Notes under the pieces: model-generated
Told to the model about the DNA's origin: nothing
Database searches by the model: none
Seen by the model: the letters and a program-made list of their open reading frames with translations, nothing else
Source: Ruminococcaceae bacterium UBA6855
GTDB lineage: Bacteria; Bacillota; Clostridia; Oscillospirales; Acutalibacteraceae
DNA length: 40,331 nucleotides
Direction: 5' to 3'
Assembly: GCA_002451755.1 (NCBI GenBank)
Contig: DKDF01000049.1
Location: 13,293 to 53,623 of the forward strand
Position numbers and translations under genes: made by a program
In this document: piece after piece, positions 6,992 to 13,097 of the stretch
How the letters are laid out: the number at the start of each line of letters is the position of its first letter
How positions within the stretch are numbered: position 1 is the first letter of the stretch

Positions 6992-8620
6992 TCATCTGAC
7001 GTTTATATTATTGCAATTCTGCGTCTTTATCTTCTCTCCGAAAAATTTATTGTTCTCGACCAGTATACCATCTGTCGCTTTCGCGCTGATGCAGCAACCC
7101 TTATACGACTTGAACTCATTGCCGATTATCTTTATATTCTTATGTACCGCGCCCTCGTAGCGGCTGTTTTCGGGTTTGATAAGAATCGGCGTTTCGCCGC
7201 AATAGTCGAAGACATTGTTCTCTATCGTAACATCGCGGCACATCCCGCTCTCGTACCAGTTTTTCGCGTCGTCAGAGAGCAGTATACCGCTCATAGTCGT
7301 GCTGACAAAATGATTGTTTTTGACATTTACTTTGCCGCGCGTGGTGATAAGCAGTCCGCGCGTGATTATGCGGGTCACTTTGTTGCCGACGAAATCGAGA
7401 TTGGGGCATGCGCTGATATCCTCTATCACCATGCCGACCTGCGCACTCTCAACGGAGCTCAGGGTCAGTTTGATATCATAGTTATTGACAAGCTCGCTTT
7501 TTTCGATAACCGCCTGCCCTTTTTCGAGCATTGTGTCGGGGTTGATAAACGCGACTGTGTCGCCGACTCTCAGCGGATCAAAGCCGTAGGTCTGCGGGTG
7601 CATGAAGCGGACGGTCATATCTCTGCCGCTGATGTCGACTATCTCGAAATGTACGCCGTGGACATTGAGGCAATCGTCGCCCGCGCCGCTGAAATAGCTG
7701 TTTTTGACGGTCATCAGACCGCGGCACATGCACAGCTGGATAAAATCGGCAACGGAAGCCAAAAGCCTTGCGGAGTCCTGCTCGGGCGAAAAATCGACGC
7801 TGTCAACGGTCAGATTTTCGCTGTCCTGCACGACGAGAGCCAGGGAATAATTGAACCGCTGCTTTATATTTTCGAGCGTTATATTTTCGCTTCTGTTTAT
7901 GAATATCCCGGCAAACTGGCGGCGGACATCATAATAATAGAACCTGTCGCCCAGAGCAAAGCGTGAGGTATTCAGATATTTTGCGCGGACAACGCCGCCG
8001 CCCATATCGCGCACGCTGAATGACGAGAACAGCGGATGCATAACGCGCTTGACCTTTTCGGGCGTTTTCTCGCGTATGAGCCCAATCCATCCGGCATTGA
8101 CAGAACTCATATCGCAGCAGTTTTTATATCCGTGACCCGAAAAAACAAGCTTGCCGTTTTCGACCGAAAAGCTGCTGTCGCTGTCGATTTTGAAATCCAC
8201 GCTGAACGCGCTCTTTTGAACGACCGAAAGCTCATGCATATCCGGGCGGGCGTGGCGTATCTCGAGATTGCGCAGAGTTATATTCCGGCAGTCTTCGATA
8301 GCTATATTAGTCACCTTGCCGTCTATGACAAAAATCGAATCTCCGCCGTCGAAAACAAGATTCGACACGCCGCCGAAATAGAACGGAACGGCGTTGAGAT
8401 GCGGCGTTTCGTCGGGCGAAAACTCCTTCTCCCCGGCGGTGTTGGTGATAACGAGCATATATTCCTTGCAGCGCTCGCTGTCAATATAATAAGTGCCGCT
8501 GTCGAACACGGCGGTCTTCTCCCCGTCCTCAGCTTTCAATGCCGAGATAAACTCTGCGAGCTTCTCTGAAATATCCTCATTCGGAACTATGCCGAAGTCG
8601 GCGGCGTTAAATATTTTCAT
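6992..8620 (-). CDS. GH110-like alpha-1,3-galactosidase
   Basis: A 542-residue right-handed parallel beta-helix protein resembling GH110, the family that removes alpha-1,3-galactose from blood-group B and linear alpha-Gal epitopes. The key block is FIQLCMCRGLMTV, then NSYFSGAGDDCLNVHG near residues 300-325. GH110 enzymes place their catalytic aspartates in an equivalent DD-NVHG block. Repeated beta-helix coils run through the rest (ITLRNLEIRH, ITLENIKQ, VTIENNVFDYCG, IKIIGNEFKS). No signal peptide is present, so the substrate is probably imported. The ATG at 8620 has CGGAGG 6 nt upstream. First gene of the operon with GH29. Confidence 0.82.
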   Translation of the reverse strand: MKIFNAADFGIVPNEDISEKLAEFISALKAEDGEKTAVFDSGTYYIDSERCKEYMLVITNTAGEKEFSPDETPHLNAVPFYFGGVSNLVFDGGDSIFVIDGKVTNIAIEDCRNITLRNLEIRHARPDMHELSVVQKSAFSVDFKIDSDSSFSVENGKLVFSGHGYKNCCDMSSVNAGWIGLIREKTPEKVKRVMHPLFSSFSVRDMGGGVVRAKYLNTSRFALGDRFYYYDVRRQFAGIFINRSENITLENIKQRFNYSLALVVQDSENLTVDSVDFSPEQDSARLLASVADFIQLCMCRGLMTVKNSYFSGAGDDCLNVHGVHFEIVDISGRDMTVRFMHPQTYGFDPLRVGDTVAFINPDTMLEKGQAVIEKSELVNNYDIKLTLSSVESAQVGMVIEDISACPNLDFVGNKVTRIITRGLLITTRGKVNVKNNHFVSTTMSGILLSDDAKNWYESGMCRDVTIENNVFDYCGETPILIKPENSRYEGAVHKNIKIIGNEFKSYKGCCISAKATDGILVENNKFFGEKIKTQNCNNINVR

Positions 8621-8655
8621 GGCTGTCCTCCGAAAAATTCACTGCTGATGAGTCT

Positions 8656-8685
8656 ATTCTATCAGATTGCACGGCTAAAAAGCAA
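8656..8685 (-). promoter_or_regulatory. promoter of the GH110-GH29 operon
   Basis: TTGCTT (-35, 8685-8680), an 18-bp spacer and TAGAAT (-10, 8661-8656), about 35 nt ahead of the GH110 start. Confidence 0.55.
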
Positions 8686-8696
8686 GGCAGAAAGGC

Positions 8697-8714
8697 AAAA
8701 GAGCGTCCTCTTTT
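8697..8714 (-). terminator. weak terminator-like hairpin
   Basis: AAAAGAG-GACG-CTCTTTT downstream of the D-aminoacylase gene. The stem is short and AT-rich and the tail is not a clean U-run, so some read-through into the GH110 operon is possible. Confidence 0.35.
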
Positions 8715-8744
8715 CGGAGAACGATCTTTAATTTTTAATTTGTT

Positions 8745-10340
8745 TTACACTGTCAGCGCACGGCCTGTAGTTTTGAGTGCGGACTTGTTGAGTTCATCGT
8801 TATCGAGCACGAGCTCGCCGTTGATGAACACTTTCTTTATGCCGAAAGACTTCGTCTGATCGGGCGTTGCGTTCTTCGTCTCGTCCTCATCGAACACGGT
8901 GAAATCGGCGAAATATCCGGGCTTTATATATCCGCGGTCTTTGAGCATGAATCTGTCGGCGGTCGCGCCGGTCATGCGGCGGACGGTGTTGGGCAGAGTA
9001 TCACCCGTACCTCTGAGAGAATCGCGCAGGAACTTCGGATAGCAGTCATAGATAGCCGGGTTCTGAACGCCGAAATCCTCGACCCAAGCATCGGTCATAT
9101 AGAGGCAGTTGGGGTTATGCTCGAACTCGCGGATTATCTCTGGAGTGCTGTACGGTCCCATATTGACCCTGCCCTTGAAGTCGCTCTCCTCGCAGAGTTG
9201 GAGATACATATCGAGATCCGATTTCCCGTTCTCCTTTGCTATCTCGTGGACGGTCTTGCCCTCATATTTCTCATATCCCGGACCGATATACGCTATCTGA
9301 ATATCCTTGAAGCCGAAGCCGAGAAGTATACTCGTCGCCTTGATGAGCACGCTGAGTTTGAGCTTGTTGAGCGGCTTTTTGCGCTCCTCTTTGCTCATTC
9401 CCTGATACCACACGGGGAGCACGACCGTTATGACGGACACGCCCAGAGTTTCGTTATATATATCGAACATCGCGTCGACGCCGTTTTCGCGCAGGCTGTT
9501 CTGAATGGCGACGAACTCATCCTTGTCGCCGAACGACTGGCGGCCGACAAATATCGCGTGCGAATGCTGGAGCTTGAGGTTCGTGCCCTTTGATATTTCA
9601 ACGAGCTCATCCTCGGCTCTGAGCAGATGCGAACGTCCGAAAAGCGAGTCGTAGGACATTGAGACTTTGCTCTCCGCCCTCGGATGGACGGTGAGCGGCT
9701 TATTATACTTACAGCAGAGCTTGACAACTTTTTTGAGCTCTTCTGTGTCGGCGTAGAGCCCCGGCTCATACATCAGACCGAGCGAGACACCCGCCGCGCC
9801 GTCGCGCAGGTTATCTTCGAGGATGCCGAGCATTTTCTCCTCCTCCTGCGCCGAGAGCTTTCTGTTTTCATATCCCGAAACGGACGCGCGCGCCGAGCAA
9901 TGACCCACGAGCGTTGCGATATTGCAAGGCATATTTCTGTCTATAGCGGCGTTGAATTCTTTTATAGAGCCGTATTTCCCTGTAGTGCCGTTGAAGAAGA
10001 AAAGGCCGCCGCCTATCTTGTCCTTATAAGGCGTATCATCGTCAAAGCCGATGGCGGAAAGACCGCAGTTTCCGGTCACGAATGTGGTTATGCCCTGACG
10101 GATAAACGGCTCGAAATATTTGAGCGGCTCCGTCTTTATGGCGAACCAGTCATTGTGGGAATGGGGATCGATAAAGCCGGAGGCAAGCGACCTGCCCTCG
10201 AGGTCGATAACGCTGTCGGCACGGCTCTCGTCAACATCGCCCACTTCAATTATTCTGTCTCCCTCGAACAGAACGCTGCCATTCACGGCGTCGCTGCCCG
10301 TTCCGTCATAGATCCTGCAGTTTTTAAGTAATGTTGCCAT
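8745..10340 (-). CDS. N-acyl-D-amino-acid deacylase (D-aminoacylase), amidohydrolase family 3
   Basis: A 531-residue metal-dependent amidohydrolase of the D-aminoacylase group, which releases D-amino acids from N-acyl or dipeptide-like precursors. Motifs in order: SGFIDPHSHND near residue 60 (metal HxH), the metal-bridging cysteine in FVTGNCGLS, LTVHPRAE and KLQHSHAIFVG (metal histidines), and the catalytic aspartate region YMTDAW. The small N-terminal beta domain (MATLLKNCRIYDGTG) and its C-terminal return (GYFADFTVFDEDE) are complete. I use the ATG at 10340 with GAGG 8 nt upstream; a GTG lies three codons earlier. D-amino acids from peptidoglycan or diet are plausible substrates, but this is inference. 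Confidence 0.88.
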   Translation of the reverse strand: MATLLKNCRIYDGTGSDAVNGSVLFEGDRIIEVGDVDESRADSVIDLEGRSLASGFIDPHSHNDWFAIKTEPLKYFEPFIRQGITTFVTGNCGLSAIGFDDDTPYKDKIGGGLFFFNGTTGKYGSIKEFNAAIDRNMPCNIATLVGHCSARASVSGYENRKLSAQEEEKMLGILEDNLRDGAAGVSLGLMYEPGLYADTEELKKVVKLCCKYNKPLTVHPRAESKVSMSYDSLFGRSHLLRAEDELVEISKGTNLKLQHSHAIFVGRQSFGDKDEFVAIQNSLRENGVDAMFDIYNETLGVSVITVVLPVWYQGMSKEERKKPLNKLKLSVLIKATSILLGFGFKDIQIAYIGPGYEKYEGKTVHEIAKENGKSDLDMYLQLCEESDFKGRVNMGPYSTPEIIREFEHNPNCLYMTDAWVEDFGVQNPAIYDCYPKFLRDSLRGTGDTLPNTVRRMTGATADRFMLKDRGYIKPGYFADFTVFDEDETKNATPDQTKSFGIKKVFINGELVLDNDELNKSALKTTGRALTV

Positions 10341-10387
10341 AAACTCCACCTCTTCCTTTATATTTGAATAAAAATAACTTCGGAAAT

Positions 10388-11242
10388 TCAGCCCTCGGCA
10401 GGCTTATAGTGGCTCACATTCGCGTTGATGAGCTTATCGTAATCGACGACATGGAACAGCGAGCCGTCCTCCATGGGATAAACGCAGACATCCTCCGCCT
10501 CGTTGTCATAGTTCGGGCAATATCTTGTGAACTCCACGCGAACCGAGCCGGTATTCGGATCGACCGCGATTATCTGCTCCCGAGTGCTGTTCGCCGCGTC
10601 ATAGGAGAGATAAAGCACGCCGTTATAGACCGAGCCGCCCTGTATCCTGCTGAGCTTTTCTTCGAGCGGTATCGCGCGCAGGAAAGTCATAGTTTCGAGG
10701 TCATATTGAAGTATCTCGCCGACATTGTGGAACTGCGAGGTGTAAAGATATCCGTTTTCCCTGTCTATCGCGCACCACGGGATGCCGTCGGTCAGATACT
10801 CGCTCGACATATCATAATATATCCCGGTATATTTGAGCGTTTTGCAGTCATAGAGCAGAATGAAATTATACAGATGCTTTCCGTCCAACTTGCCCTCGAC
10901 GGGCGCGTATATATAGCCGTTGGCGCAGTCGATGCCGCCGATGTGATTGCTGCCGTACTTCTCGGTGAACTCTTTGGGCACGGCATTCGTCCTGACCTTC
11001 AGGCAGTTCATCTCCTTGTCGAACTTTGAGAACCCCGTGAAATTCACCGCAGTTATCGCGCCGGAGCAGTAGAAATTCTCGCCGTCATAGCATATCCCCT
11101 GCGCGGCATAGAGCGACAGCACGGAATTGAGCTTATCGGTTCGCACGACTGTATAATCGCCGTCGGTTTTTATAGAACCGAAGCCGAGAAGATAGGCGAA
11201 TATCATAACGGCGGACATTAGAAAAGACAAGATTTTTGACAT
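10388..11242 (-). CDS. secreted propeller-like protein of unknown function
   Basis: A 284-residue protein with an N-terminal signal sequence or anchor (ILSFLMSAVMIFAYLLGFGS). The rest resembles a beta-propeller: regularly spaced ICYDGENFYCSG, GIDCANGYIYAPV, AIDRENGYLYTSQ, SVYNGVLYLSY, IIAVDPNTG and VYPMEDGSLFHVV strands, each a blade-like repeat of about 45 residues. No catalytic motif is evident and the ligand is unknown. The ATG at 11242 has GGGAGG 6 nt upstream, so I shorten the open frame by ten codons. It is followed after 47 nt by the D-aminoacylase gene, probably on the same transcript. Confidence 0.75.
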   Translation of the reverse strand: MSKILSFLMSAVMIFAYLLGFGSIKTDGDYTVVRTDKLNSVLSLYAAQGICYDGENFYCSGAITAVNFTGFSKFDKEMNCLKVRTNAVPKEFTEKYGSNHIGGIDCANGYIYAPVEGKLDGKHLYNFILLYDCKTLKYTGIYYDMSSEYLTDGIPWCAIDRENGYLYTSQFHNVGEILQYDLETMTFLRAIPLEEKLSRIQGGSVYNGVLYLSYDAANSTREQIIAVDPNTGSVRVEFTRYCPNYDNEAEDVCVYPMEDGSLFHVVDYDKLINANVSHYKPAEG

Positions 11243-11254
11243 AGCGCGCCTCCC

Positions 11255-11376
11255 GATTCCCGCAATATGCATATTATATTGCAGATATTAAATAAATTTT
11301 TATCCAATATTTACAATAGCATATTCATGGGTAAAAGTCAATATGCGTTGAGGGGGCAGGCAGTATTGCGGGAATC
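11255..11376. repeat. 122-bp segment bounded by a 13-bp perfect inverted repeat
   Basis: GATTCCCGCAATA (11255-11267) is repeated as its exact reverse complement TATTGCGGGAATC (11364-11376). The segment between holds the complete promoter of the propeller gene. The arrangement resembles a small non-autonomous element, although no target-site duplication is obvious. Related ends occur at 33934 (GATTCCCGCAA) and 2360 (TATCCCCGCAATATGC). Confidence 0.6.
11313..11341 (-). promoter_or_regulatory. promoter of the propeller / D-aminoacylase operon
   Basis: TTGACT (-35, 11341-11336), a 17-bp spacer ending in TGC (extended -10) and TATTGT (-10, 11318-11313). The leader is about 65 nt. Confidence 0.75.
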
Positions 11377-11378
11377 AG

Positions 11379-11420
11379 AATAACAAAGCAAAACTCCCAC
11401 GCTGACGCGCAGGAGTTTTG
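11379..11420 (-). terminator. terminator of the small 11538-11774 gene
   Basis: CAAAACTCC pairs with GGAGTTTTG, extended by a GC-rich inner stem, followed on the minus strand by CTTTGTTATT. Confidence 0.65.
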
Positions 11421-11461
11421 TCTAATGTATAAGATATGCATTTCAATAGGTGTCTCAATTT

Positions 11462-11568
11462 TTAATATTTATCCTTAACGAAAGAAGAAAGCTTGTTTCT
11501 GATATCATCGGCACTTCCGACTTCAATTGTTGATTTATTAACAACTTGCGTATATACCGAGAAGTTTG
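11462..11568 (-). pseudogene. possible frameshifted C-terminal tail
   Basis: In the reading frame next to that of the 78-residue gene, an open stretch of about 35 codons overlaps its end and continues to a TAA. It reads TNFSVYTQVVNKSTIEVGS, then ADDIRNKLSSFVKDKY. It looks like real coding sequence with an amphipathic helical end but has no start of its own. A single frameshift could have separated it from the upstream gene. Confidence 0.35.
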
Positions 11569-11774
11569 TTGAACAAGTAGGTCAATGCATCACTCTCCGA
11601 CGGGAAACCCATACAACAAAACTCTGTTCCCCTTTCCCTTTTCAAGACTTCCCAACGAAAATAGTTTTTTCTTATGCAATAACCGTCCCTCACATTGTTG
11701 TCAAAATCAAACAATACAATATCAGGATTTATTCCGTTCTCTATAAGCTGATCAACAAATTCCTGCCGTGTCAT
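11538..11774 (-). CDS. small protein resembling polymorphic-toxin immunity proteins
   Basis: A 78-residue acidic protein with the pattern DGYCIRKNYFRWEV, then ERGTEFC and FPSESDALTYLFNKLL. This resembles small immunity proteins of the Imm59 type found beside polymorphic toxins, but no toxin is visible in the window, so the assignment is tentative. The gene is well supported as real: GGAG lies 7 nt before the ATG, a strong promoter precedes it and a terminator follows. An adjacent-frame tail overlapping the end suggests the protein may once have been longer. Confidence 0.65.
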   Translation of the reverse strand: MTRQEFVDQLIENGINPDIVLFDFDNNVRDGYCIRKNYFRWEVLKRERGTEFCCMGFPSESDALTYLFNKLLGIYASC

Positions 11775-11804
11775 GTTAGCTCTCCTTTATATATCTGCGA
11801 GTTC

Positions 11805-11833
11805 ATCATAACATGCAAAAATTATCAAGTCAA
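11805..11833 (-). promoter_or_regulatory. promoter of the small 11538-11774 gene
   Basis: TTGACT (-35, 11833-11828), a 17-bp spacer and TATGAT (-10, 11810-11805) with an extended TG. The leader is about 25 nt. Confidence 0.8.
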
Positions 11834-11928
11834 CATTTCTTTGCCGCTAAGAGTAGATAAAAAGATACATCCGTGAATATTATAACATTGCTAATGAAAT
11901 GTTTTGTCATATGACAAATGACAAAGCA

Positions 11929-12091
11929 TGAAATAAAATTCGTTCTTCACACGCCGCAGGCGTATTTCACATTTGCGGAGCAAATATTTCACATCGAAGA
12001 TATTTCACTCGTTTCGAAGGAACGAATTTCACTGAAAAAGACCAAGTCGTATGACTTGGTCTTTTTCTTGGCAGGGGCAGAAGGACTTGAA
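11929..12091. repeat. 163-bp direct repeat, distal copy
   Basis: Differs from 12693-12855 at only two positions. It holds four small hairpins with ATTTCAC spacers, a full terminator-like palindrome (12035-12066) and, at 12069-12091, the last 23 nt of tRNA-Trp from T-loop to CCA, without the rest of the tRNA. Confidence 0.9.
12035..12066. terminator. terminator-like palindrome, distal copy
   Basis: AAAAAGACCAAGTC and GACTTGGTCTTTTT form a near-perfect 32-nt palindrome with an A-run and a T-run at its ends, so it could stop transcription in either direction. It duplicates the tRNA terminator at 12799-12830. Confidence 0.6.
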
Positions 12092-12350
12092 GTTGCCCCT
12101 CAGAAACATAGTCGCATAGTACGGGTCCCAAAAAGGCTTGCCTTTTTGGGAGAGGACGAGGCGCGCAATGAACGAGTTTTCGCCAAAGGCGGAAACGAAT
12201 GATATGGAGCTGCCGAGGACGATGGAGCACTCGCACTGCTCCTTGTTTCTTCACCTCACCGCCGTGCCTTCCTCCGCCACCGGCGGCGGCACGGCGGTTC
12301 GCCCCGGCACGCTCCGCGCTTCTGGTTCAAAGCACTTAATCTAAACAAGA
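12092..12350. other. gene-free, hairpin-rich segment between repeat copies
   Basis: No start-bearing gene is seen. It contains a perfect 11-bp hairpin with a 2-nt loop (CCCAAAAAGGC-TT-GCCTTTTTGGG, 12127-12150), a second hairpin around GCC-AAA-GGC near 12182 and a long GC-rich inverted repeat (GCCGTGCC with GGCACGGC, 12261-12296). On the minus strand one frame is open for about 70 codons with no start codon, reading across the first hairpin and the tRNA-like fragment. I treat it as non-coding. Confidence 0.5.
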
Positions 12351-12501
12351 GTGAAATCGCTCGCTGTCGCTCACGGTGAAATAATTTGCTCTGCAAATTG
12401 TGAAATTTGATGCTTCGCATCAAGTGAAATGAAATAAATCACTCACCGCCGCAGCGATTTCACACGCCGCAGGCGTATTTCACGCCCGTAGGGCATTTCA
12501 C
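12351..12501. repeat. hairpin array 1 with GTGAAAT / ATTTCAC spacers
   Basis: GTGAAAT occurs at 12351, 12376, 12400 and 12424; its reverse complement ATTTCAC at 12457, 12477 and 12495. Most gaps are hairpins with unrelated stems and 3-nt loops: AATTTGC-TCT-GCAAATT, TTGATGC-TTC-GCATCAA, ACGCC-GCA-GGCGT, GCCC-GTA-GGGC. The spacer orientation flips once, in the middle, near 12431-12456. Confidence 0.85.
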
Positions 12502-12615
12502 AAATACCGAAAGGGATTTATTTCGTTGAAAAAAGCACGCAGTCCTGTGTAAAAGACTTTGAACTTCTACAATACCTAAAAATCGATTTACTTGCGCTTT
12601 TATAAACATAATCCT
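12502..12615. other. spacer between the two hairpin arrays
   Basis: An AT-rich stretch of 114 nt. I see no gene, no convincing promoter and no repeat beyond an imperfect AAATACC / GGGATTT fold at its left end. Confidence 0.4.
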
Positions 12616-12796
12616 GTGAAATATCCCGCTGACGCGGGATGTGAAATGTTTGCCTTACGGCAAATGTGAAATATTGCTCCTTCGTCGCAACGTGAAATAA
12701 AATTCGTTCTTCACACGCCGCAGGCGTATTTCACATTTGCGGAGCAAATATTTCACATCGAAGATATTTCACTCGTTCCGAAGGAACGAATTTCAC
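12616..12796. repeat. hairpin array 2 with GTGAAAT / ATTTCAC spacers
   Basis: Four GTGAAAT (12616, 12641, 12666, 12692) are followed by four ATTTCAC (12728, 12750, 12766, 12790). Hairpins fill the gaps: ATCCCGC-TGAC-GCGGGAT, TTTGCC-TTAC-GGCAAA, ACGCC-GCA-GGCGT, ATTTGC-GGA-GCAAAT, ATC-GAA-GAT, TCGTTCC-GAA-GGAACGA. The right half is part of the 163-bp direct repeat. It lies just downstream of the tRNA-Trp terminator. Confidence 0.9.
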
Positions 12797-12855
12797 TGAA
12801 AAAGACCAAGTCATATGACTTGGTCTTTTTCTTGGCAGGGGCAGAAGGACTTGAA
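12693..12855. repeat. 163-bp direct repeat, tRNA-proximal copy
   Basis: The partner of 11929-12091 (161 of 163 positions identical). It starts inside hairpin array 2 and ends in the T-loop of the intact tRNA-Trp, so the duplicated part of the tRNA is exactly its 3' end. Confidence 0.9.
12799..12830 (-). terminator. tRNA operon terminator
   Basis: A perfect 32-nt palindrome, AAAAAGACCAAGTC with GACTTGGTCTTTTT around a central ATAT, directly after the tRNA-Trp 3' end. The T-run falls downstream for minus-strand transcripts. Confidence 0.8.
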
Positions 12856-12908
12856 CCCTCGGCACGCGGTTTTGGAGACCGCTGCTCTACCAACTGAGCT
12901 ATACCCCT
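12833..12908 (-). tRNA. tRNA-Trp (anticodon CCA)
   Basis: Folds as a complete 76-nt cloverleaf: acceptor AGGGGTA with TGCCCCT, D-arm GCTC/GAGC, anticodon stem GCGGT/ACCGC with loop CTCCAAA (anticodon CCA), T-arm GAGGG/CCTTC with TTCAAGT loop, discriminator G, and an encoded CCA end. It is second in a two-tRNA transcript; the last 23 nt are duplicated at 12069-12091. Confidence 0.95.
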
Positions 12909-12916
12909 ATATTTGT

Positions 12917-12939
12917 GAAGCGCCGAAGATCGGCGCTTC
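12917..12939. other. 10-bp hairpin between the two tRNAs
   Basis: GAAGCGCCGA and TCGGCGCTTC pair perfectly around a 3-nt loop. There is no T-run after it, so it is more likely a processing or spacer structure than a terminator. Confidence 0.5.
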
Positions 12940-12940
12940 T

Positions 12941-13017
12941 TGGTGGGCCACCAGGGACTCGAACCCCGGACCATTCGGTTATGAGCCGAGTGCTCTAACC
13001 AACTGAGCTAGTGGCCC
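12941..13017 (-). tRNA. tRNA with CAT anticodon (elongator Met or Ile2)
   Basis: A complete 77-nt cloverleaf: acceptor GGGCCAC/GTGGCCC, D-arm GCTC/GAGC, anticodon loop CTCATAA (anticodon CAT), T-arm CGGGG/CCCTG with TTCGAGT, discriminator A and an encoded CCA. The first base pair is a normal G-C, so it is not the initiator tRNA. Met and lysidine-modified Ile2 cannot be told apart with certainty by eye; elongator Met is slightly preferred. Confidence 0.9.
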
Positions 13018-13022
13018 TTATG

Positions 13023-13042
13023 TGTCGCACTCCCGTGCGACA
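13023..13042. other. leader hairpin of the tRNA transcript
   Basis: TGTCGCAC-TCCC-GTGCGACA (plus strand), an 8-bp perfect hairpin just upstream of the first tRNA. It is probably a 5' processing element. Confidence 0.45.
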
Positions 13043-13048
13043 ACAGCT

Positions 13049-13077
13049 ATGATATCAAAAAACGAGCCGATTGTCAA
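13049..13077 (-). promoter_or_regulatory. tRNA operon promoter
   Basis: A consensus TTGACA (-35, 13077-13072), a 17-bp spacer and TATCAT (-10, 13054-13049), a strong sigma-A promoter as expected for tRNA genes. Confidence 0.85.
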
Positions 13078-13097
13078 CAATTTTTTTAAATTTTTCG

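Noticed and set aside
6887..7966. A 359-codon open frame on the plus strand
   Set aside because: Antisense to the GH110-like gene and the fucosidase start; no motif and no ribosome binding site.
11918..12202. A 94-codon open frame through the repeats
   Set aside because: It runs across hairpins, the terminator palindrome and the tRNA fragment; the translated peptide has no protein-like features.
12351..12830. CRISPR-like array
   Set aside because: The constant unit is only 7 nt, it flips orientation in the middle, the variable units are palindromes of 9-19 nt, and no cas genes are present.
12753..12974. A 73-codon open frame on the minus strand
   Set aside because: It runs through the tRNA-Trp gene into the CAT-anticodon tRNA gene.
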